From Austropuccinia psidii (Eukaryota; Basidiomycota; Pucciniomycetes; Pucciniales; Sphaerophragmiaceae), in NCBI GenBank assembly GCA_023105745.1, contig JALGQZ010000013.1, forward strand, positions 21,055,105 through 21,119,104: a stretch of 64,000 nt of DNA, given 5' to 3'. Both the position numbers and the translations under genes were made by a program. Below, in pieces: positions 1 through 10,126 of the stretch. Position 1 is the stretch's first letter, and each line of letters opens with the position of its first letter. Below the pieces are notes generated by a model, which made no database searches, was not told the DNA's origin, and saw nothing but the letters and a program-made list of their open reading frames with translations.

Positions 1-1881
1 AAATCCATTTGATCATATCTAAAAAAAATTATATATCCCGTAATTTTTTCATATATGCCTCATTTTCCCCTCTGAATCAATTCAAATAAATATCCCAATA
101 TTATATAAAAAAGGATATATTAGCAATTTGCGTGATACAAAATCCCCAAAATTTTAATGTACAAATGCTCAAAACATGTTTTTTTTGACATGAGACGCCA
201 ACCAAAAAGATCTTTGCATCGAAAAAAAACCAATAATAGAACTAAAAACAAATTAAAGATGAAAAAGCAAAAAATCAAAAAAAAATGCAAAACCCAAAAA
301 AAAACAAGCAAAAAAACCCCTAAAATCAGTCAAAAGAGTTTATAAATAATCAGAATATTAAAAAAGAAGGAAAATTCTACAGGGCCTTTTTCCCTTGTCA
401 CACAATCAAAGAATTTTCCTTTTTGAGCTTAGGTGGTGAATGGAGCTGCCTTCTCCATCCACCACCTGAAATATACTATACAGCCCTCATTGGCTATATT
501 GGAGGGGGTTTGATCACTCTGCAGCCAATTCAGTTGGCTTTGACAATATTATGTAAGCCATTTGTTTGGGTCGCGGCAATGAGACTGGTTGCCAATCGCC
601 AATGGCTATTCTAACGCCGTTTACAATTGGCTGCCAGGCTACTGTACTGTACTGAAGGTAGTTCTCACATCATGGAATAAGATCATTGACTGGCAACAAT
701 CTTCCAGGTGGAGGATGGAGAAGCTTACTCCATCTTCCACAAACAACAATTAAAAATTTATTATTATTATTATAAAAAACAATTATCCACTTATTACATG
801 TAGCACTTGTTATTTTTTTTCTTTTTTTTCAAAGAAAAAACAGACTTTCAATACTAAAGGTCCTAGGTTTGAATTTACCTTATAATTAAGTAAATTGTTA
901 AGTATAAATATATATAAAATGATTTATAACAAGTGAATTAATACAGAAATTTCAACCATCCAAAAATTAAATTTCAATTCATTTGAAATGGTTTCAAAAT
1001 GAAGAATATGTCCCAACCTTTTGGTGGATTCAAGGTTAAGACGTCTTGAAACTTCCATCTGTTCAATATTACTGATATGAGATGCACTTTTAGTGTTTCT
1101 GGTCAAACAATTTACATAATCAAAGTCAGTTATAAGACCCCAAACCTTAATGAAGATTTCCACAGTAACAAATGTGTCATCTGTGGATGATTGACATATT
1201 AACCCAAGTAACTATATGTTAACCTTATAAAGCTTTTCCCTTTTACCTCTTAGATGAAGAATCAATTCTTTTTCTACACAAAACTCTTTTTATTTTTATT
1301 TTTTTTGCTGCCTCACCTTACCTTATCTTATTATTTAATTTATTAACCCTGCTTTCAAGATAATTGGAGATCATAATAATGGAAGATTTTGGAGTTAGGC
1401 TAATATTCCCTCTCAACAAAGTTTCTTTCATTGATATTCATACCCAAGGCTTAGAATCCCTCATCATACACTACCTGCAAAGTGCACAAAAGCGCCCCCA
1501 TTTTAAGGAAAAGTACCAATAAGTTTTTAATTAACTCAAAGGAGAATATGTCAAAGACTTGAAAATAAATAGACAGAAAATCTTTCAGGAGAGGACAGAT
1601 AAAATACACCATTAATTTGAGAACCTTGATTCCAGCTCTTCTACAATGAACTCACCTCAAAATTTCAGTCCAGAGACCAATTTATAAACTATATTCTTCA
1701 ATTAAAACCCCCAAAAACTTGACAAATAAACCTCTGTCACAATTGAAAGATATTTAGGCTTGAGAGAACACAAACCCACTGGAAAAGCACTTTTTTGAAG
1801 TCCATCACCAGAACCATTTCAAATACCTCTATTTCACTCTGAATAATGGATATGTGAGCTTCATGTTTTCATAAGAAAATA
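1..1881. other. Left flank without a recognisable gene
   Basis: AT-rich sequence upstream of element A1. Open frames here are short and resemble nothing I recognise. The stretch from about 1400 to 1881 is richer in C than in G on the plus strand, as is the sequence just beyond element A1 (from 11959). These two stretches were contiguous before A1 inserted. A hairpin-ended repeat at 431-740 is listed separately. Nothing else is supported. Confidence 0.6.
431..740. repeat. Small MITE-like element with a hairpin at each end
   Basis: At the left end AGGTGGTGAATGGAG (431-445) pairs with CTCCATCCACCACCT (453-467) around a 7-nt loop, with one mismatch. At the right end GTGGAGGATGGAG (708-720) pairs with CTCCATCTTCCAC (728-740), also with a 7-nt loop and one mismatch. 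The two hairpins are related to each other as inverted repeats. The interior is less AT-rich than its surroundings. There is no coding capacity and no clear target duplication. It looks like a non-autonomous DNA element, but the class is not established. Confidence 0.45.
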
Positions 1882-2346
1882 TGTGAGCCTTAGAGGTAAT
1901 TTCATATACCCAAAAGACCACAAATACAAAAATAACATATTAATATAAATAAAATAAATTTATTTATATTATTCAAATAAAAATATAAATATAAATATAA
2001 AATGATATTAAAAATAAAAAATTAATTACAATTTAAAAATAAAATTACACTAAATTTTGGAATTATAAAATTACATTTATACTTGAAAAAATTAAGTAAA
2101 AATGAAATTTTAACAAAATTGTAAAAAAAATAAATAAATTTGGAAAAAAGTTAATTAAAAATTACTATAACTTTTTATCCAATAAATAAAAATATAAAAA
2201 TTATTTTACCATTGGATTCCTCATAAAAAATCAGGTGGGGTCACCTCTGGGTGAAATTCTTGTAACTCAACTCTAAATAAGCTTAAATTAAGTTTTTAGT
2301 ATTTTCAATACAAAAGTTGAAAATCCTCAAAACTTTAATTTAATTC

Positions 2347-2362
2347 ACACCACATGTGGTGT
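2347..2362. repeat. 16-bp perfect palindrome in the family A LTR
   Basis: ACACCACATGTGGTGT is its own reverse complement. It is present in the A1 and A2 LTRs and eroded in A3. It may be a protein-binding site in U3; no function is shown. Confidence 0.55.
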
Positions 2363-2431
2363 TAACCATCAAATTTCGTGTTAAAATTGAGGTGTTGTGT
2401 TTAGTTTAGAAGTTATGAGGAATTGCAGTAT

Positions 2432-2453
2432 TTTCAATTGAATTCAATTGAAA
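2432..2453. repeat. 22-bp perfect palindrome in the family A LTR
   Basis: Centred on GAATTC, with CAATTG on each side and TTT/AAA ends. It is retained in all four A1 and A2 LTRs and has one altered arm in A3. It lies about 650 bp upstream of the TATA box, in U3. It could be a dimeric factor-binding site; that is inference. Confidence 0.55.
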
Positions 2454-2779
2454 TGTCAAAATGTGCGCGTGTATTACATAAGTGAACTTTGATTTACATA
2501 TGAGGTATCCATTATTACTGTATTGTACTTTACAATTCAATTGAATTACATATGTAAATTATAAGTATAATACATGATGAGGAATTAAAGGAAAAATAAA
2601 TTGGAAAGATTAAATTTGGGGGGAAAAGGAACGCCAGCTCTAAGGGGGAGCTAGACTCCCAAATTCCTTGCTGACAGGCGTGGGATGTCAAAATTAACGC
2701 AAAATTTCATCACTTTTGGCCTGGAATTGAGTTACAGGGTCTGTGGACTCAATTGATGATGAGGTTTTGATACCAACTG

Positions 2780-2817
2780 GGGTAGTTTTAGCTGTTGCCA
2801 AGAGGGTAAAACTACCC
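2780..2817 (+). promoter_or_regulatory. Conserved LTR hairpin upstream of the TATA box
   Basis: GGGTAGTTTTA (2780-2790) pairs perfectly with TAAAACTACCC (2807-2817) across a 16-nt loop. The stem is also perfect in the A1 3' LTR, whose loop differs, and in the A3 5' LTR. It is damaged in the A2 3' LTR. It lies about 270 bp upstream of the TATA box, so it is probably U3 DNA rather than part of the transcript start. Confidence 0.5.
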
Positions 2818-3082
2818 TTAAGATAAAACCATCATAGTAAAAACAGTTTTAACTGGGTTCTACGTCTCTTACTCACATTCTGACGTGTTTTGAAGGCTCT
2901 AGACCAGGTATTGCTATGGTAATGGCTGATTTAAGGGTGTAAAATGGCTAAAAATGGCTTAAACCAGCCCCCTTTGGTCTAAATCAGGGTTCAATGATGC
3001 CATAATTTGCTTTTCTGTTGTCAAACTGTTTTTCAAGACTCACAAGAGTAAATTTTACTTTTGGAGTAAGAGAATTGATGGC

Positions 3083-3090
3083 TATAAAAG
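3083..3090 (+). promoter_or_regulatory. TATA box of the family A LTR promoter
   Basis: TATAAAAG preceded by ATGGC. The same octamer with matching surroundings recurs at 11328, 19680, 27857, 45155 and 53354, that is in all six family A LTRs. It probably sets the start of the retrotransposon transcript a few tens of bases downstream. Confidence 0.65.
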
Positions 3091-3710
3091 AATGTCTTCT
3101 TTGCCCCACTTTTCTCTTGATGTTAGAATCTTTTCCTTTTATAATTAGTTGAAACATTGTTAAACCAATTAATAAGAGATTCCAACCACCTTTATTAAAT
3201 CATTTTAAACCTTTTAACCACGTGAAAAAATCACTATAGTCATTTTTTGTAACTTTTATAATCATTTTTACCCCTGAACCACCCCAAAAGTGAATTAAAG
3301 CATCTTTCATCACTGTAAACTTTGTCACTTTGTTTCCAAATTCACTCTGGTCACTTTTGGGCGTGTTTTCTCTTTAATATTCTTTCTAAAGACTTTTTTC
3401 TTTAATTAATTGCTTGCAGTTATTTTCTCAATGAATTCCAATTGAAATCGCTCTTGAAGAAATTTCTTTTGTAGCCTTAAAATATCTCTTGTAGAGTATT
3501 TTTTGGATAAATTTTTATTGTTGGTAAAACAATAAATCTTTATAATATTATTGTTTTATACTAAGAAAGCTATAAACAATAAAATTGGCTTGTTTTCTCT
3601 TAAAAATAATATTCTTTACTATTTTTAATTGAATTTTTACCTTATACAAATTTTGAGGACAGGAAAAGTACTTGATTTTTAATCAAAGTTTCATATCCAC
3701 ACCTTACATT

Positions 3711-3723
3711 TGGGGGCCCAGCC
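3711..3723 (+). other. Primer-binding site of element A1
   Basis: TGGGGGCCCAGCC begins two bases after the LTR end, the usual place for a tRNA primer site. TGG would pair with the CCA end of a tRNA. Its first eight bases match those of the family B site at 56037. The start resembles the proline-tRNA site used by murine leukaemia virus, but the fungal tRNA cannot be named from here. Confidence 0.6.
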
Positions 3724-3931
3724 ATGATATTTTACATGTGAAATCTTTTTTTACTCTTTTTAAATCTTTTTTCTCATATTGGAAAATTTAAAAACATATA
3801 AAAAATACTTATAATTCAAAAAATCCATCAAAAATAATTTTTTTCATATTACAAGTGAGGCTTATATTTTTATTTATATTTTGAAATATTCTTTTTGTTA
3901 CTTAATTGATTGGTTTTTTCATTAATTTTAG

Positions 3932-4844
3932 TGTCTGACAACGTGGTAAGACAAGAAAACATTGAAACAGCCTCAACAGTCACCAGCATTATTCCTGCCA
4001 GTACTATTAATTCAGACCACAATAGTACTGTTATTGTGACTTAAAATAACCAACCTGAACCAATATCTTCTGAATTGATCAACTTGGACATCAGTAATAC
4101 CCTTCAGAAAGCTAAGAATTTGGCCAATAGTAAGTTTTTTGATGTAAAAATATTATTTTAAGGCTTTTTAAACCATAATTATGCCTTCAACCAGGTCAGG
4201 AGCCAGCTACAACCCCTCAAGCAGCTCCCAAAAAGGTAATAGACGTGATTATGGCAGAGGCCAATCAGGTACAGAAGGAAAAGGGTCAGTTGATGACTTC
4301 CAAACAACTAAATTGGGTCATTCTGAAGCTGATAATACCATTTTACCTTCAAAAAGAGCTGACACTGCCACAAAAAGCCCCTGTGGACATATACAAAGCC
4401 AGCCAAAGTGCATACAACCATGCACTTCAATTCAAGGAGTACCAGATCCTTGCAGACCTATGAAAGAATTGCATTAATTCTTAGCTAACTGTGAGAAAAT
4501 TCCTGGGCCATCCCAACACTTGCAAATTGCTCAATGGATGGCATCCATTGATGGAGAAGAAAAACATGATGCTTTTGACACTAGAATGGAGGAAAAACAA
4601 CCCTCCACCACCCAAACCAGTGCCAAAAACAGCCCCAGTGGCCAGCACCAGCAATTCCAACGTAAAAAAGCAGCCACAAACTCCAAACAAGGGCAAAGGG
4701 AAGGCACCAGCCCCAAAACCTTACAGCCAGGGCTACAAAATCCCAAAGATTCAGCAGGATGCCATGGAACATGTATTTCAGATGGCCAGAACCATGATGG
4801 AATTACAGAAGAAGGAGGAAGCCAGAGTAAGATTCCAGAAATAA
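3932..4844 (+). pseudogene. Overlapping accessory reading frame of A1, with a candidate intron
   Basis: An upstream exon (3932-4129, after TTTTAG) ends at a consensus donor, GTAAGT at 4130. The likely acceptor is ACCAG at 4190-4194, giving a 65-nt intron. Splicing would join the exon in phase to a frame running to the TAA at 4844. That frame is proline/lysine-rich in its second half and ends in a charged helix-like segment (MMELQKKEEAR). It overlaps the start of gag in a different frame. This copy has stops near 4042 in exon 1 and at 4461 and 4488 in exon 2. The same frame is recognisable in A2 and A3, and an equivalent exists in family B. Function unknown; it may be a small Gag-like or accessory protein. 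Confidence 0.5.
4130..4194 (+). other. Candidate intron containing the Gag-Pol start codon (A1)
   Basis: 65 nt from GTAAGT to ACCAG. The ATG of the Gag-Pol frame (4181) lies 14 nt before the end, so splicing would remove it. The donor hexamer and the AG are conserved in A2 (20711-20774) and A3 (46183-46247). Branch-point evidence is weak. Confidence 0.5.
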
Positions 4845-6502
4845 TTTCTGATATATTTGATTCCATCCCAGAGTTGTATGATGCTATAAATGACGTGAAA
4901 AAACATCTTTCTGATAAAAATGAAACCATTTGTAACAACATTAAAACAAACAACCTGATTCTGTGCCAAATTAATGAAACACTTATGTGTTTTGAAAACG
5001 TTTTAAGAAGAACTAAAATTCGCAATAATGATAATTCTTCTGGCAATAAAATAAAAGAACAATCTTCCATTATTAAAGAATTAACAGATAAATATTCTAA
5101 ATTCAATATTGATGAAATAATTGAAACAAGAATTAAACAAGCCATAAATATTATCAAAACAGATAACAAGAAAGTCCTTGATGAAATGTCAAACTCATTT
5201 AGGGAAGTAAAGACATATACCATTGCCTTGAAAAAGTGTTTTGATGCTTCACAAGAAGAAGTATCAAAATTATCAATGAAATTGAATCAAGTCACTGCTG
5301 ATAATACAAGACAGACAGAGTTATGGCAAGAACTGACACATAAAGAAGACATGTATAAAATTGAAGTAATAAATTTAATACAAATCTTCCAGCATGAATA
5401 CAGAAATTCCCAAAGGTGTAGCAACAGTAAAATGAACGACATTGACCAAATACTGAACACCTTACCAAGAATGTCTACACCTCTAAATCAAAATGAGGGC
5501 ACAAGAATTCCAAATCCACAATTATTGGATCCTGATAATTCACAATTAAAAAATGAATTATCCACTCCTTTTCATAACTTGGAACCATCAATGGGCCAAG
5601 CACTCTTGAAAGAAGTTCCAAAACTTAAAGAATGGCCTCACTTGAGTGGTGAAGGAGAGTATGACCATATGGAATTCATTAGAGGTATTGACATTATCAA
5701 AGAGGATTTTGAATTACCAGACAGATTGGTAGCAGCCAGGTTTAACACCTTGTTTACCAGATCAGCTCACAGATGGTACACCAAAATAAGACAAGCACAT
5801 GGACACCAGAGTTGGACTTGGTGGAAAACCCAAATCATCAACAAATGGGCAAATGATGCTTGGAGGTTTAAAGTTGAAACAGCCTTTGAATCTGCCAAAT
5901 TTAATGCTGATAAAGACAAAGCTTTACCATGGTTTTGCCAACAAAAGGACAGATTAACAGCATTATATCCTGACATGTCAGAATTTATGATCCATAGAAA
6001 AATTCTGAGACAATGTGGAGGTAACTTAGAGCATGATGTAAAAAGAAGGAATACTGAACAATCTTCAGCAGAGGATATTATCAATATACTAGAAGACGTA
6101 ACCACCAGAACCAAAATTGGTTCTAGTAGGGTGAATCTCAAAGCAAGGTTTAATACACCTTGGAAAGATTCTGTGGACAAAAACCCCAAAGAAAATTCTA
6201 GTAATATTAAGTATAAATCTTCAGATACAGTCAGAAAGTGCCATATTTTTCAAAGCACCACCCATTTAGCCAATACATGTCCAAAAAGGGGGAAAATCAA
6301 TGAAATTGAAATTGAAAAGGAACCAGATGTTGAAAAAGAAGACATAATTGAAGAAAATTCAGATGATAAGTCATCCATATTTTCTGAATCTTCAAAAGAT
6401 ATAGAAAATATCAATGCCACTTTTGACATCATGGAATCTTATTCCCACTTGCCACAATTAAGCAATGGTCAAGTTGATTTATCAAAAGTTCAATATGCAT
6501 AA
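4181..6502 (+). pseudogene. gag of element A1
   Basis: Starts at ATG 4181 (MPSTRSGASYNP) and is the longest uninterrupted coding stretch of A1 from 4520 to 6502 (660 codons), after one stop at 4475. Order: basic serine-rich start; a long polar, coiled-coil-like region (about 4860-5450); a capsid-like domain beginning LKEWPHLSGEGEYDHMEF near 5625 with the WWK signature near 5820; then a zinc-knuckle region near 6238. The knuckle reads CHIFQSTTHLANTC, so its second Cys is lost; A2 keeps it. The stop at 6500 (TAA against CAA in A2) now separates Gag from protease, which are one frame in A2. Gag packages the RNA into particles. Confidence 0.85.
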
Positions 6503-7070
6503 CTTATGAAGACAAAACCAAACAGAGGGAAAGGTTATACAGCTGGTAACTCCTGTATAACAGAAGTGGTGATTGACAAAAGCCCACCAAACTTTTGCTT
6601 GACCCAGGAGCCTTCTGCTCTTGTGTTGGAAAATCTTTTCTTAAGACTTGTGTACCAAATTTTGAAGACCAATTGTTACCAATTGATGGTATAAAATTCA
6701 ACAGTGCAAGTAACCCAATGAGAGCATTATGAATCTTTGAGACCAATGTCATATTCCCACACATAAATGGGAACTTAAGAATCACAGTTGAATTTGTTGT
6801 TATGGAAAATTGCTCTAGTACCCATTTTATATTGGGAAATGACTATTTAATCATGTATGAGATAGATTTACATAATAACAAAGACAGATACTTTACTATT
6901 GGAGACAATAAGCGCCAAAAATTTGGCTTTTTACCATTTAAAAGACAAATTACAGTAAACAACGTATCACCAGTCAACTTAGAGTTAGAGAAATTCAAGT
7001 CTGAACAGTTAAATGAGGCTGAAATAAGCCTTCATCTGACTGATAAACAAGAAAATGAACTTTCTTCCTT
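6503..7070 (+). pseudogene. Protease region of A1
   Basis: Continues the Gag frame. The aspartic protease active site reads LLLDPGAFCSC, with the catalytic triplet as DPG (6601-6609) instead of the usual DSG/DTG; A2 and A3 also have DPG. A one-base deletion near 6580 breaks the frame relative to A2, and a TGA at 6730 stands where A3 has GGA. Downstream the region reads HFILGNDYLIMY, typical of the link between protease and reverse transcriptase. Another one-base deletion near 7066 shifts the frame before the polymerase. The enzyme would cleave the Gag-Pol polyprotein. Confidence 0.75.
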
Positions 7071-7959
7071 TTGTATGACCACAGAGGAGCATACGCTACA
7101 GACAAAGAACCTCTAGGAGCAATTGTTGGTCATGAAGTTGAAGTCATTCTTAACATTGAGAGACCTTATCCACCACTCTTAAGAAGACCTGCTTATCCAG
7201 CAAGTCCAAAATCAAGAGAAGCTCTAGAAATTCATATCAAAGAACTTCTGGACCTTGGTGTAATAAGAAAAGTAGGGCACAATGAAGAAGTAGAAATAAC
7301 TACACCAGTCATAGTGTCGTGGCATAATGGAAAATCCAGAATTGTTGGGGACTTTAGAGCTCTGAACACTTACACTTTTCCAGACAGATACCCAATACCA
7401 AAAATCCAAATTGCCCTTACCCAAATATCTCAAGCAGTGTATATAACCACTATGGATGCCCTTAAAGGATTCCATCAAAATATGGTGACATCAAGAGCAA
7501 GAAAATACTTGAGAATTATTGTTCATTGTGGAGTGTATGAATACTTGAGGATGCCCTTTGGTATCAAAAATGGACCTTCACAATTCCAAAGAATGATGAA
7601 TGAAATCTTCCCTGAAGAACTCTCAGAGGGATGGTTGATCATTTACATTGATGACATTATTGTCTGTTCCAAGACTTGGGAGGAGCACATGTACAGATTG
7701 TCCAGAGTTTTGACAAAAATTAAATCAGTCAACATGAAAATCTCCTTGAAGAAATGCCACTCTGTATTTAAAGAACTTAAGGCACTAGGACATGTTGTAT
7801 CTGGTTTATCCCTTGGAATTTACAAAAACGAAGTTGCAGCAGTATTGCTAAAACCCATGCCTCAGAACAAAAAAGGAAATTCAGTCATTCTTAGGTTTTG
7901 CAGGATATTACAGGCAACACATTAAAGATTTTGCATCCATAGCAAGACCACTTTATAAG
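7071..7959 (+). pseudogene. Reverse transcriptase domain of A1
   Basis: Open from 7071 to 7925. It contains RPYPPLLRRPAYPASP, the ELLDLGVIRKVGH entry motif, the DRYPIPKI block, FHQN, the [19 protein letters not shown] block and the catalytic YIDDIIVC at 7643-7654. The metal-binding aspartates are intact. An extra A near 7872 shifts the frame; the true frame ([11 protein letters not shown] in A2) continues in another phase to 7959. It copies element RNA into DNA. Confidence 0.9.
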
Positions 7960-9417
7960 TTGTGTGACAAAGACACAGTATTTGAAATGACTGTTGGCAG
8001 AGTCAAAGCTTTTGAGTCTCTAAGAGAAGCCTTGACCACTGCTCCACTCTTACTGATGCCAGACTTTGAGTTGCCTTTCAAACTGTATATTGATGCATCA
8101 GGGGATGGACTAGGTGCTGCACTTCACCAAGTTCAGATCATAAATTATAAACCTGTAGAAGGACCCATATGTTTCATATCCAGGCAAATCAAACCAACTG
8201 AAGCCAGATATGGAGCAAGTCAGATGGAATGTCTATGCCTTGTCTTGGCCTTGGAGAAATTGAACTACTTCTTAGAGGGATGTGTTTTTGAGGTGATAAC
8301 AGATTGTACAGCTGTCAAATCATTTTTAAACATGAAAACACCCAACAGACATAGGCTCAGGTGGAAAATAGCCATACAAGAGTACAGAGGCAATATGACT
8401 ATTGTTCATAAGGATGGGAATATTCATAAGAATGCAGATGGACTAAGCAGATGGTCATTACCAAATAATATTGATAATCCTGCTTATGTGCCAGAAGAAG
8501 CTTCACCACAAATTCCAATAGAAGGAATAAGTGTTACAGACTTGAACACCACCTTCTTTGAAGAAGTCAGAATTATTTACACTCAAGATAAGAATTGTAG
8601 CATCTTATGCCAATTACTTGACAAAGACTGTAAAGACAACTCTCTAATACATGCCTTGGATGAAGTATGGAGAAAATCTTATGATGAAGGAAGATTTCAC
8701 CTACTGGATGGTATAATTTACCACAGAACCAAGCACAGATGTGTCATGACAGTTGTAGACAGGTCATTAATAAATCTTGTACTGAAAGAATGCCATGATA
8801 GTCCCTTTTCAGGACATCTGTCTGAAGACAGAACAAGAGAGAAAGTAAAGACCTGCATATGGTGGCCAATGTGGCAGAAAGATGTTGCAGAGTATTGCAA
8901 AACCTGTGACAGATACCAAAAGGCAAATAAAGCCACTGGCAAGAGACTTGGAAATATGATAAAAATCCAAGAACCAAACACACCTTGGGAAATTGTCCAT
9001 ATGGATTGGGTAACTGGCCTACCACCAGGAGGTGAAAGAAGCTATAATTCTTTCCTGGTAATTGTGGACAGATTCAGTAAAACTCCAATCTTTTTACCAT
9101 GTCAAAAGGATGATACAGCCATGGATACAGCTCTTCTGATATGGAATAGAGTAGTGTCATGGACTGGGATATTTACAAGTATCATTAGTGATAGGGATCC
9201 CAAATTCACTTCAGCACTATGGACAAATCTTCACCAATTATTTGGCACTAAACTGTCTTTCTCTACAGCCTACCACCCACAAACTGAAGGCCTGGCTGAA
9301 AGGATGATACAAACCTTGGAGGACATGGTGAGAAGGTTTGTGCATATGTCCTTGAATTTAAAGATTGTGATGGATTTACCCATGATTGGTGTACTCTTTT
9401 GCCAGCACTGGAATTAG
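7960..9417 (+). pseudogene. RNase H and integrase core of A1
   Basis: 485 open codons. RNase [17 protein letters not shown], the MECLCLV glutamate, ITDCTAVKS and NADGLSRW. Integrase: an N-terminal zinc domain with [10 protein letters not shown] and CDRY, where the second Cys of the final pair has become Tyr (Cys in A2). The catalytic core has [24 protein letters not shown] and [15 protein letters not shown], supplying the D, D and E residues. A missing T near 9340 shifts the frame into FVHMSLN and the ORF ends at 9417. RNase H removes the RNA template; integrase joins the cDNA to the chromosome. Confidence 0.9.
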
Positions 9418-10103
9418 CATATAAAACATCAATCCATTCCAGTACCAATCAGACTCCTGCTATTCTAGAAAAAGGATGGAACCCCAAGTTACCCCAAGAT
9501 TCCTTGAGGAAAGATTTAATTGAGATACATCCCACAGCTGCTAGCTTCAAAGGAATGCTAGACAAAGCTAGAAAGCATACAGTAAGGTGCATGGAGGACT
9601 CTTTTGCATATGCTAAAGACAAATGGGATAAATCACATGCAACTCCAGATTTCAAAGTGTGGGACCTAGTTCTTCTATCCACCACTAACGTCAATAACAT
9701 CAAAGGATGTAAAAGGTTGACAGACTCCTTTGCACGACCTTTTGTGATTAAGGCCCTCCATGGAGAAAATGCTGTTGAAGTAGAGTTATGTGAAGAACTT
9801 AGCAATAAGCATCCTACATTTCCAGTGAGCTTGATAAAGCCATATAAATCCAGTGATGCTGAGAAATTTCCCTTGAGGAATAAGATTCCCCAAGATATAC
9901 CTCCTATTGAGACATCTGGTACCAAGAAAATTACCAAAGTTCTTAAAGAAAGGAAATTAAGAACCAAAAAAGTAAAGGAATACCTTGTTAGGTACAGTGA
10001 CCCAACTTGTGAAGATGAATGGTTAGAAGAAAAAGATATACCAGAAGCTACCAAACTCCTCAGGAGATTCAGACACACTAGAAACACCAATATTACAAAG
10101 TAA
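9399..10103 (+). pseudogene. Integrase C-terminus and chromodomain of A1
   Basis: Continues the integrase in a shifted frame to the TAA at 10101. It has [17 protein letters not shown], the GPY/F module (here RPFVIKALHGENAVEVEL, with the usual Gly changed to Arg; A2 has GPF) and HPTFPVSLIKPY. It ends in a chromodomain-like segment, VKEYLVRYSDPTCEDEWLEE followed by LLRRFRHTRN. Chromodomains of this kind direct chromovirus integration to modified histones. The polypurine tract follows within 12 bp. Confidence 0.85.
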
Positions 10104-10114
10104 TATTCTTTTTT

Positions 10115-10126
10115 AGAGGGAGGGAA
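10115..10126 (+). other. Polypurine tract of A1
   Basis: AGAGGGAGGGAA lies directly before the 3' LTR after a T-run. It would prime plus-strand DNA. Equivalents are at 26643, 52131 and 62832. Confidence 0.8.

Larger units (their letters stand above)
1882..3708 (+). repeat. 5' LTR of element A1 (family A)
   Basis: Runs from TGTGAGCC to CCTTACA, 1827 bp, the same length as its partner at 10127. It holds a TATA box at 3083-3090, two palindromes, a conserved hairpin and a candidate AATAAA at 3531-3536. The TATA position implies a U3 of about 1.2 kb and about 0.6 kb of R plus U5. Related LTRs occur at 18479, 26655, 43938 and 52142. Confidence 0.95.

Noticed and set aside
423..614. 63-codon ORF in the hairpin-ended repeat
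   Set aside because: Its start overlaps the terminal hairpin and it has no recognisable features.
4531..5223. Long minus-strand ORF opposite gag (230 codons)
   Set aside because: Mirror of the coding strand; hydrophobic, without a recognisable domain, and tied to the gag codons.
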